Shown piece after piece: positions 25,549 to 37,200 of a stretch of 64,000 bases of DNA. Origin of the DNA: Dysidea avara (taxonomy: Eukaryota; Porifera; Demospongiae; Dictyoceratida; Dysideidae); assembly GCF_963678975.1 (NCBI RefSeq), contig NC_089284.1:2355001-2419000 (forward strand), in the 5' to 3' direction. The translations under genes and the position numbers were made by a program. The notes under the pieces were generated by a model. It was not told where the DNA came from, made no database searches, and was given only the letters and a program-made list of their open reading frames with translations. Positions within the stretch are counted from its first letter, which is position 1, and every line of letters begins with the position of its first letter.

Positions 25549-26307
25549 CAGGGCCGTAGCCAGACTTTTATCTGGGTAGAAGAAAAGGTGGACCTTTTTT
25601 TGTATGATGTAATGCAGGATTACATCAGGGTCTAGGGGTGTCTGAGGGAATGCCCCCCCCCCCAGGAAATTTTTAGAAAATAGATACTAAAAGGTCGAAT
25701 TTGGTGGCATTTTAGTCAATAAAAATAACACAATTTTTAGGTAGCAAACTCAAGCTCAAGACCAGACAATATGGATGACATCTGGCAAAGTATCTCTACT
25801 GTAGTTAGGACGTTTGTGTAATGTATTGGAATGTCACAGTGAATATGGATGAGCGCTCTCTCAGTAGGGGTAGTGGAGTAGGCCAAAGAGTGCTTTAATT
25901 AAGGCAATGAAATTTACACATTGCATGGAGTTGAAGCATGGTCTGAGAGGCTTGCCCCCCAAAATTTGATGAAAGCTCAGTCTAGTTTAGATGATCTCAC
26001 TATGATTTGTAAATAAATGAAGTAGTTACATACAGCTTTTAGAGAAAATGTAATTGTGACTGTTCTATTAGAGTGGTTGACTGCTCTATTAGAGTATATC
26101 GATCTTGAATTACAAGTACTACTCGGAGCACTTAATTTAGCTTGATATTACTACTTATTAGTAAACTGTAGCTAATGGACTTTTGCTACTGAAAATTTGG
26201 ACTTGTATACTAAAAATTATGGGCCTATTTGCTGGACCTTTTAACTGAAATTGTGGACCTTTCAAGAGGGTGGTTCGATTATTCAGAATCCCCCGGGCTA
26301 TGGGCCT
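25549..26307. mobile_element. GGCCGTAGCCAG repeat family, copy 2
   Basis: This less disturbed copy of the 21538-23062 family runs from CAGGGCCGTAGCCAGAC to GGCTATGGGCCTG. AAAGT borders both ends. It contains two TACTCTAATAGAACAGTC-type motifs in reverse orientation near 26060-26100. Confidence 0.65.
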
Positions 26308-27094
26308 GAAAGTACATGATTCTTATGTCATTTTTTAAGTATTTATATATAGTAAAATAATGAACATGCAGGATTAGTTAAATACAAACTAAGGCAATAC
26401 CTACATGACAGGTGGTGTTCACAAGTACAGTTTCAGTTTCTACATGACGTTTACCTTACTGTCAGAAAAGAGAAATGAACTTATGCATAATTAAAGCCAA
26501 CACATGTAATTTGCAATTATAGAGTTACTGCGTGGCAAGCAAAAGTTTGATGTTGTAGTGACATGTACACCTCTTGCCATACAAAACACTGTGCAGGTGT
26601 TTAAATAGCATCATTAATTTTAAATGTCCTATATGATAATGTGTGAACCTTTATGCAGATGTAGAGTGAAAGGATGTAAGCAAGATTAGTGAAACAGTCA
26701 AGCAATTGCACATGCAGTAAACTATGGTATCTGCATTGTGCCAGTAAAATTATCTTTCAGATGCACAGTTAAGTGTTGTACCTGCCTAATCATGAAAATT
26801 GTTTATTTACTACAGCAGTATTGAACTTCAGGGAGGTGCACAAATCACCACAGTTGTTTGTCTGTGGTTGTAGCTCAACTTTTCAGTAATCCTTCTCTAT
26901 ACCAGTGCCTTCATCACTCTATAAAGAACAAACAAAAGCATGTATTGATTTGCTACAACAACACTCAAGTTGGCATTAAAATCCCATGTCGATATGTGCT
27001 TTGCATGCCAAGATACTATGAGCTAAAAGTTGAGTTTTAAAAAGGTGTGCACAAAAAAGTACTGCTTAGAAAGAAAGAAAAAATGTGCCAACAG
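26308..27094. other. Intergenic, one duplicated stretch, no gene
   Basis: The stretch 26845-26945 (GTTGTTTGT, TGTAGCTCAA, CCAGTGCCTTCA, GAACAAACAA) repeats 24895-24990 in the same order with substitutions, so both belong to one dispersed repeat. Nothing coding was recognised. Confidence 0.45.
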
Positions 27095-27180
27095 GTGGAT
27101 TTGAACCCATGACCTACTACACACTAGTGAGGTATTCTACCACTTGACAGTTTGTGCTACGGTTTTTAAAGGAATATAAT
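27095..27180 (-). repeat. tRNA-like (pol III box A/B) remnant, probably SINE-derived
   Basis: On the minus strand GTCAAGTGGTAGAATACC resembles a box A/D-arm region, and about 30 bases later GGTTCAAATCC is an exact box B. The acceptor and T-stems do not pair well, so a functional tRNA is unlikely. A degenerate tRNA or tRNA-derived SINE head is the better reading. Confidence 0.45.
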
Positions 27181-27186
27181 TTGGCC

Positions 27187-27985
27187 TTCTATAGTCTGGC
27201 AGCGCCTGCCCCTTAGCATTACGGAGTTGTAACAAAGGAATGTAATAAAGCAAAGTCATCACAATAATGTTGGCAAGAATGGCACGACTAACACCCACAC
27301 AAAGTAGTACTTGAATCTGGTTAATAAACAGCTATAAACACAACCAAAGGTATTTTCCATATTCTCACTACCGGAAAAATCCTCATGAAAACCCTATGAA
27401 AACAATTTCGAAAACCCGGCCTCTGAAAAGTCCAAATTTCAATGGATGGCCAAGAATTTTCATTACAGTTTTACATACTAAACAATCCATTGAAACTTTA
27501 CCAATGAATATTCCATGAAATTATTTTTCATAGAATTTTCATTGGCTATATTCATTGATTTGTCCAATGAAAATACTATGAAAACAAAAATTCATTTGGC
27601 CACCAATGAAATTTTGACTTTTCAGAGGTTTCTTTGAAAATTTCATTGGCCAAGTTGTCCAATAGTGTCTTTAGGCAACATCACGAGTATATCAGTTCCA
27701 ATTACAAGGCTCTTTACTACCTTCATCTTTTGTTCTTGTATAGAACATCCTATTGTAGACTACAAACAGCCTTAATCTTAACACATCTTCGTGACAAACT
27801 TTTCCACACGTTACATAATTCTACAGTATCTATGGTAGCTCCAAAACAAACGTCACAAAAATTTTGTGATTACTAATAACGCAATCTGATTGGTGTTACC
27901 TGTTTCCTGTAACATGCTACAAATTTTGAATGCTAGAGTGACCAGACCCTTCCTCCCTTATGTGAAGGGGTAGGTGTCGCCAGAC
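27187..27985. repeat. TAGTCTGGC family copy with nested foldback
   Basis: It begins TAGTCTGGCAGCGCCTGCC and ends near GACCAGACCCTTCC...CGCCAGACTA. Internal blocks (CACACAAAGTA, CTACAAACA, CATCACAA, CCTGTTT) recur at 52183-52470. A smaller foldback (about 27418-27630, arms CCTCTGAAAAGTCCAAATTT and complement, with CCAATGAA/TTCATTGG words) is inserted in it. Confidence 0.55.
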
Positions 27986-28223
27986 TAGGTCTTCTACATG
28001 CTGTAGAGAACAAATGGAAGCACGCATGAACTTGTGATAACAATCTTAGAGTAGCCAGATGATGATTACTATATTATCAGCACAGATTGTGTCAATTCGT
28101 GCCGAGTTTGGTGAGTAAGTGGCGTGACAGACAGACAGATGGCTTTTCAGCTTTATATTTAGATAGATAAATAGATGAGGAGCCCCTGGATTTCAAAACA
28201 CTATATATGTTACTCTTCAAGAA

Positions 28224-31200
28224 ATGGTGGATCTATTTTCATCCACTTTTGGATCTATCTTTACTCTGTTTCAATTTTCATTTTCTTATATTAATTTGTT
28301 TTATTATGACACATTATATGATTGGTTTATAGAAGAGATGAATGCTGATGGATTTACTACACTGCTTGTGATAGTGTGCATCAGTATTGGAGGTAGTTGG
28401 TACTTCCAGAATGATCTGAAGAATCAAATGATGAATCATATTAACAAACATGATAAGGATATTGTGAGACAGAATGATAGAGTAAACATGCAAGCAGATG
28501 AGATCAAGCAACTTAAAGAACTACTCAAGGAACAGAACAAAAAGATTGATGAGCAGACTAGGCAAATTACTGAATTACAGTTGAAAGTAGATTTACATGA
28601 ACAAAATTTTAAAGTAAGATATACTGTACTCTGCAAACAAACATTTCCTAAAATTAAATGCTTAAACTCTGGAGTTTCTCACTAAGGGGTTGGTCCTTGT
28701 AGGCAGGTAGAGTACCAATTACATGTCTTATTTTTAAAAAAGCATTGGCATAGACAGAATGCAAGTTACTATAATATTATGCTACACCACTTTAATAATG
28801 AACCACAGTAGCTAATGGTTAATAATATCTAATCCAAAACAGCCAAGCTGTAAAAAAAGAGCGCGGCCCCGAGAAAGGCTATGGTGAAAAAAGATGTGAA
28901 ATCCAAGGTGGCGGCCAAGAAATGGCTGTGATGGTAGGTTAATGGTAAAAATTTTAATAATGACAATTCAAGTGAATTTTGTACCAAGACCAAGCGGCAC
29001 CAAATTCACCTGAATTGTTGTTATTAAAATTTTTACCATTAACCTACCATCACAGCCATTTCTTGGCCGCCACCTTGGATTTCACATCTTTTTTCACCAT
29101 AGCCTTTCTCAGGGCCGCACTCTTTTTTTACAGCTTGGCTGTTTTGGATTAGATTTTACTTCTTTTTGTATTTGTATACCCCAAAGCCGGCCTATGGCCG
29201 GCTTTAGGGCTTTTTAACCTGTCATTTTTTCTTTACTACAGGAAGAAGAAAAGATGAAGCAGGGTGATTTCTTTGTAGCTGACCTCTCTGCAAGGTGATC
29301 CTTCTAGCTGATCTCTCTACCGGATGACTTGTTTGTAGCTGAACTCTCTACAGGGTGATTTGTTTGTAGCTGAACTCTCTACAAGGTAATTTCTTCTAGC
29401 TGATCTTTCTACAGGGTGATTTGTTTGTAGCTGAATTCTCTACAGGGCGATTTGTTTGCAGCTAAACTGCTGAACTCTCTACAATGTAACTTCTTCTAGC
29501 TGAACTCTCTACGGGTGGCTTGTTTCTAGCTGAACTCTCTACAGGGTGATTTGTTTCTAGCTGAACTCTCTACAAGGTAACTTCTTCTAGCTAATTTTTC
29601 TACAGGGTGATTTGTTTGTAGCTGAATTCTCTACAGGGCAATTTGTTTGCAGCTGAACTCTCTACATGGTAGTTTCTTTGTAGCTGAACTCTCTACAATG
29701 TGACTTCTTCTAGCTGAACTCTCTACAGGGTGACTTGTTTCTAGCTCATCTCTCTACAGTGTAGCTTGTTTCTAGCTGAACTCTCTACAGGGTGATTTGT
29801 TTGTAACTGAATTCTCTACAAGGTAACTTCTTCTAGCTGATCTTTCTACAGGGTGATTTGTTTGTCTCTACAGGGCAATTTGTTTGCAGCTGAACTCTAG
29901 TTTCTTTGTAGCTGAACTCTCTACAATGTAACTTCTTCTAGCTGAACTCTCTACAGGGTGACTTGTTTCTAGCTGAACTCACTACAGGGTGATTTGTTTG
30001 TAGCTGAACTCTCTACAAGGTAACTTCTTCTAGCTGATCTTTCTACAGGGTGATTTGTTTGTCTCTACAGGGAAATTTGTTTGCAGCTGAACTTTCTACA
30101 TGGTAGTTTCTTTGTAGCTGAACTCTCTACAATGTAACTTCTTCTAGCTGAACTCTCTACAGGGTGACTTGTTTGTAGCTGAACTCTCTACAGGGTGATT
30201 TGTTTGTAGCTGAACTCTCTACAAGGTAACTTCTTCTAGCTGATCTTTCTACAAGGTGATTTGTCTGTAGCTGAATTCTCTACAGGGCAATTTGTTTGCT
30301 GCTGAAATGGTAGTTTCTTTGTAGCTGAATTCTCTACAATGTAACTTCTTCTAGCTGAACTCTCTACAGGGTGACTTGTTTGTAGCTGAACTCTCTACAG
30401 GGTGATTTGTTTGTAGCTGAACTCTCTACAAGGTAACTTCTTCTAGCTGATCTTTCTACAAGGTGATTTGTCTGTAGCTGAATTCTCTACAGGGCAATTT
30501 GTTTGCTGCTGAAATGGTAGTTTCTTTGTAGCTGAATTCTCTACAATGTAACTTCTTCTAGCTGAACTCTCTACAGGGTGACTTGTTTGTAGCTGAACTC
30601 TCTACAAGGTAACTTCTTCTAGCTGATCTTTCTACAGGGTGATTTGTTTGTAGCTGAACTCTCTACAGGGTGACTTGTTTCTAGCTGATCTCTCTACAGG
30701 GTGACTTGTTTCTAGCTGAACTCTCTACAGGGTGATTTGTTTGTAACTGAACTCTCTACAAGGTAACTTCTTCTAGCTGATCTTTCTACAGGGTGATTTG
30801 TTTGTAGCTGAATTCTCTACAGGGCGATTTGTTTGCTGCTGAACTCTCTACATGGTAGTTTCTTTGTAGCTGAACTCTCTACAATGTAACTTCTTCTAGC
30901 TGAACTCTCTACGGGTGACTTGTTTCTAGCTGATCTCTCTATAGGGTGACTTGTTTCTAGCTGAACTCTCTACAGGGTGATTTGTTTGTAGCTGAACTCT
31001 CTACAATGTAACTTCTTCTAGCTGATCTTTCTACTGGGTGATTTGTTTGTAGCTGAACTCTCTACAATGTAACTTCTTCTAGCTGATCTCTCTACAGGGT
31101 GACTTGTTTCTAGCTGAACTCTCTACAGGGTGATTTGTTTGTAGCTGAACTCTCTACAAGGTAACTTCTTCTAGCTGATCTTTCTACAGGGCGATTTGTT

Positions 31201-34200
31201 TGTCTCTACAGGACAATTTGTTTGCAGCTGAACGCTCTACATGTAGTTTCTTTGTAGCTGAACTCTCTACAATGTAACTTCTTCTAGCTGAACTCTCTAC
31301 AGGGTGACTTGTTTCTAGCTGAACTCTCTACATGGTAGTTTCTTTGTAGCTGAACTCTCTACAATGTAACTTCTTCTAGCTGATCTCTCTACAGGGTGAC
31401 TTGTTTCTAGCTGAACTCTCTACAGGGTGATTTGTTTGTAGCTGAACTCTCTACAAGGTAACTTCTTCTAGCTGATCTTTCTACAGGGTGATTTGTTTGT
31501 AGCTGAACTCTCTACAATATAACTTCTTCTAGCTGATCTCTCTACAGGGTGACTTGTTTCTAGCTGAACTCTCTACAGGGTGACTTGTTTGTAGCTGAAC
31601 TCTCTACAAGGTAACTTCTTCTAGCTGATCTTTCTATGGGGCGATTTGTTTGCAGCTGAACTCTCTACATGGTAGTTTCTTTGTAGCTGAATTCTCTACA
31701 ATGTAACTTCTTCTAGCTGAACTCTCTACAGGGTGTCTTGTTTCTAGCTGATCTCTGTACAGGGTGACTTGTTCCTAGCTGAACTCTCTACAGGTGATTT
31801 GTTTGCATCTGAACTCTCTTACATGGTGGTTTCTTTGTAGCTGAACTCTCTACAAAGTGACTTCTTCTAGCTGATCTAATTACAGGATCACTTGTTTCTA
31901 ACTGAACTCTCTACAGTCTGTGTTATCTGTTCATAGCAGAACTTTCTACTGGGTGATTTGTTTGCAGCTAAACTCTTTGCATGATTGTTTCTTTATAACT
32001 GAACTCTCTACAAGGTAACTTCTTCTAGCTGATCTCTCTACAAGGTAAAGCGGAAATGTTGAACAAGTTTTTTACCAGCACATTTACCAGAGAATCCATG
32101 GATAACATCCCAGAGTTTCAAGACCGTGACTTTGTAACTAGTCTCGATGGCATATCAATTGATGTAGGCATTGTAAAAGAAAAGTTGTGTGATTTAAATT
32201 CTAGCAAAGCTACTGGACCTGATGAGCTCCCCCCCAGAGTGTTGAAGGAAGCTGCTGCTGAAATAAGCATACCTCTGTCTATAATTTTTAAGAAGTCATT
32301 AAGCGAGGGTAGACTACCCCCAGACTGGAAAGTAGCAACTATTATCCCAATTTTCAAGAAAGGAAACAAATCTTCACCCTGTAATTACCGTCCTGTAAGT
32401 TTAACATCTGTTGTTTCCAAAGTTTTCGAATCTATTATTCGTGAGGGAATGTTAGAGCATTTGTTTAACAACAATTTGATGTCACCATGTCAACACGGAT
32501 TCCTCCCTCGCAAGTCTTGTATGACACAGTTACTGTGTGCACTTGATGATTGGACAGAGACTTTGGACAGTGGTAATTCAGTAGATGTTTTGTACCTTGA
32601 CTTTAAGAAGGCTTTTGACTCTGTTCCTCATGAAAGGTTGCTCAAGAAGATTTATGCATATGGTTTTAGAGGTGATCTGTTTAATTGGATACAAGACTTT
32701 TTGAAAGGACGCAGACAAAGAGTTTCTGTGAATGGTTCAATGTCTGGTTGGAGTGATGTAATAAGTGGAATACCTCAAGGATCAGTCTTGGGTCCTCTCT
32801 TCTTTGCAATTTTCATCAATGATCTGCCATCATTATTAAGGAATAAAGTTCTTTTATTTGCAGATGACACAAAAATATATTCCAGCATTAGTCGTGCTAA
32901 CCCAATATCCTCCCTGCAAGATGATATTAAAGCTTGCATTGAATGGTCAGTAATGTGGCAGTTGCCTTTCAACATTTCTAAATGTAAAATACTACATATA
33001 GGTCAGTTTAATCCAAGATATTGTTATAAGATGGATGGGATGGACATTGTTAAGGTAAATGAGGAAAAGGATTTGGGGGTGTTGATTGATGGCAATCTCA
33101 AGTTTCATAGTCAGTGTTCGGCAGTGGTTAATAAGGCTAATAGACTTCTTGGCCTTATTAAACAGACCTTTTCGGATATTTCTGTAGATTCATTTACATG
33201 TTTATACAAATCAATAGTACGTCCTATTTTAGAATATGGTAACTTGGTTTGGGGACCTTACTATAAAACAGACATCCAAAAATTAGAAAAAATCCAACAG
33301 AAAGCAACTAGAATGATCAAATCTATAAGAAATCTTGACTACGAGGAACGATTGAAAGTACTTAACTTGCCATCATTACATTATAGACGTTATAGAGGTG
33401 ACATGATTGCTGTCTACAATATGCTACATGATAAGTATGATATAGACCATTCTGATTTTTTTACTTTTTCACCCATTACCCATACCAGAGGTCATACATT
33501 TAAGCTATTTAAATATTTTTCAAGAACAGATGCCAGGAAATATTTTTTTACAAGAAGAGTTGTTGAACCATGGAATAATTTACCCCAAGAAGTAGCATGT
33601 GCAGCATCAGTTGATGATTTTAAGAAATTGATTGACCAATATTCATCTAACACTATGTATAAATGTATGTAATTAGTCTACTTGTACTTTTTTTACCTGT
33701 TGATCAGGTGTAACAGGCTGTTTAGCCTTATAAATTACCTGTAATAAATAATAAATAATAATAATAATACAGGATGACTTGTTTCTAACTGAACTCTCTA
33801 CAGTGTGATCTGTTCATAGCGGAACTTTCTACTGGGTGATTTGTTTGCTGCTAAACTCTTTGCATGATTGTTTCTTTGTAACTGAACTCTCTACAATGTG
33901 ACTTCTTCTAGCTGATCTCTCTACAGGATGACTTGTTTCTAACTGAACTCTCTATAGTGTGATCTGTTCATAGCGGAACTTTCTACTGGGTGATTTGTTT
34001 GCAGCTAAACTCTTTGCATGATTGTTTCTTTGTAACTGAACTCTCTACAAGGTAACTTCTTCTAGCTGATCTCTCTACAGGGCAATTTGTTTGTAACTGA
34101 ATTCTCTACAGGGTGATTTATTTGAGCTGAACTCTCTACATGATGGCTTCTTTGTAGCTGAACTCTCTATTAGGTACCTTCTTCTAGCTGATCTGACTAC

Positions 34201-37200
34201 AGGGTGACTTGTTTGTAGCTGAATTCCCTACAGAATAACTTGCAATGTAATATAACTGTGTAAATTATACATGCAGCTGAATGCTTTATTAGGGTGACTG
34301 TTCTATTAGAGTATCTCGATCTCACATTTGCTGCACGTAGTTGCCTTTCGAATCATAACTCAGTGATTTGTAATCCGATTCTTCTGTACTACTGCAAGAA
34401 CTTACTATGATGATTATTCCAGCTACATACTGATTTTCAGCTCGTTGCTCTGAGCGGTTTGCCTGGTAGACACGAAAACTAATAGTTTTTTTATTCATAA
34501 AAATCGATCGCGTAATTTTGACACAGGTTGGGTTTGTGTCATATCTCCATGGTCTTTATCCCGATTCCTTTCAAACCACAAAAAGGCACTCCTACGATGG
34601 TTGCTCCATGTACATATCAATTTTCAACTGATTCCTCCAAGGGGTTTACCCTGTAGGCGTGACAGACCTTCGACCTTATTTTACGCAAATAATCGGTAAT
34701 AACTCCGTGAATGTTCATCGGATTCCTACCAAAGTTGGTACGGAGATCCTCCTTAATGAGCCCTTTAAGTGTGCCAAATTTCAGCCCAATCCAAGTACGC
34801 GTTCGTGTTTTATGGCGAATTTTGCGAATGAAGAAGAAAAAAACGAAGAAATTAAAACGAAATTTTGTTCGCTCGTATCTCGGAAATGGCTGGAGCGATT
34901 TTCTTCAAATTTGGTATGTAGACTCCCCTAACTGGGCGGCACGTCTCTAGCAAATTTAGTTCCAATCGGATAAGGGATCACAGAGCTACATAGGTGTGAA
35001 AATTGCGTTTTCTTTCTTCCTGTTAATATACTCACGGTGTGGCGCGCCGGCTTCTTGGGCCGCACGACACACGATAGTGTGTCTTGATATTGCCTAAATC
35101 ATAATAGAGCACTCACCTAAACTTCACCTTTAAAAGCTTCCCAACTATGAAAGAAGCCTTATAAGTTAATCTGTAAGAATTTTATTAAGGCTTTGCAGCA
35201 CAAGTGGCGAAGGTCTGTATCTGGTCCTACATCCTGTTTAAAGATGTTACATTAACTATGTTCGAAAAGGTACGAAAGGAGAAAAAATCCATGACTGGAC
35301 CTTGGACCTGCAGCCATCTAATTTATGCTTGAACGCTTACAGGAGTCTGTTAGGCGGTCAGGATTTTTTCTCCTTGTCAATTTCATGTATTTGTATCCAT
35401 AGGAAGTGACTTATTATATCAAAGTACCCTGTGTGGAACCAAATAGACATTAGTTTATTTATTAAGGCTTTACAGCGTAAGTGCTGAAGGTCTGTAGGAC
35501 ACCTGGTCCTACAGCCTGTATAAAATTGTTATATTATAAGTATGTTTGAAAAGGTGCAGAAAGGAGAAAAAATCCATGACTGGACCTGGACAGCTTCAAA
35601 CCTCTATTTTGTTTACATTGTTACAAGTAGAAGGAAAAATTAGGAATTTTAAGTTAGATTAGGGATCAAAGAAAAAAAAGTAGTAAAACAAGGGAATACC
35701 TGCTGATATACTAGTGGACATTTAATCCCTAAACTTCAGTCTAACCAAGACTGAATTAGGGATTAAATGTTCACTAGTCTATCTGTAGGTATAAGCAACC
35801 TTCCTTGTTTCACCACCTTTTAGTTATTTCCTTGTTTCACAAATTTTTTCTTTGATCCCTTAAAATTTCTAACTTTTCCTTCTACTTGTTTGTTTACTTT
35901 TTTTATAACATAATTATGACAAATAAGCCAGTGCATACCACATTAAAAAAAAAGAATGGCACCAGGGATGCCATTTTGCATTAGAATGTGCTCCCAACAA
36001 TCAACTAAGGAAGGTGGCCATTATGTTTTGCTTTGCTTCACCCATTACACAGCGTTACTAATGAAGAACAGTATGAGAATTGTCTCTGCAATCAATCCAG
36101 TCGCTACAGAAAATACGGTCAATAAGCATGAACACGACCACGGGGAGGCTGCATCATGCTATTGTGACTTGACACTTAGCGTTGTCAGTAAGGAAAACAA
36201 AGGAGCAAGTTCATAATGCATGTATTTTACGCACTGTGGTTGGAAAAAAAAGGCACATCTTGGAATGAAGTGACATCGAACAGTAAAGAAATCAAGCTCA
36301 TAGCTTTATCCATTGCTTGGCTGGAGGCATCATTTAGTCAGTCAGCATAAATTAATTCCGAATTTTTAAGAAACTTTTTGGAAGGGTTTGGGCTTGGTCT
36401 GAAGACATTTTTCTGTCATGAAGGAAAATTGAGGCTGGTTTTAGCTGGAAAAGCCTAGTTCTTCATGATTCCTAATATACAGTACTACTGTACTGTATGA
36501 TTATTATAATATTTCACTGATCTACAGGAAAATCTGTTCACTTTATGGGAATGGAAACTACATAAATTTCCTTCCTATGTCTTTCTTCATGTCCATGACC
36601 TATTTTTAACTGCATATTGCTATGATAACATCCAGTCTCAAGCAAATTTGCTTCTTGTGGGTTCACTATGCCATTGATCTATTGCAATGTGTTATGTGTT
36701 AATAAGTATCCAATCTGTTCATATGGCAATATTTTAACCATGGTATATCAAGTTCATATCAGAGCAGCGATGTTGTTGCTACCACTGTGTACTTGGCTTA
36801 TTGTGATCACATGTGTGCACATGTACCAGAAGCCATACCCAAATGCACATTTCTGACCAACGTGCTATACACTGAATAAAAAGTAAACAAACCAGTGTAA
36901 AAAAATAAACAGATTGCTGAAAAAAAAACAAACAATAGAAATAATAGTCAAACAAGCCAGAATTTTAGAGACACACAGATCTCTATTTGGACTCATTGTA
37001 CAAAATCATTATTTGCTCTTGATTTATGTAAACTATTGTTTTTCCTTAGTCTCTACCATATCCATTGAGTCCAAATAAAGATCTCTGTGTGTGGCTTGTT
37101 TTGACTATTGTTTCTTTTATTTTTCAGCCATCTCTATTTCTCATATTTAAAAATATAGTTTTATTTACACTGATATATAGCTTTATGCAGTGTCTTTCAT

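Noticed and set aside
29265..34240. Satellite considered as a CRISPR array or as coding tandem repeat
   Set aside because: The units are contiguous with no unique spacers and the context is a eukaryotic intron; the 31-bp period changes frame each unit and stops are frequent.
34659..34950. Two overlapping plus-strand ORFs of 80-90 codons
   Set aside because: They are frame shadows of a dispersed repeat whose blocks occur widely in non-coding copies; no conserved domain is seen.
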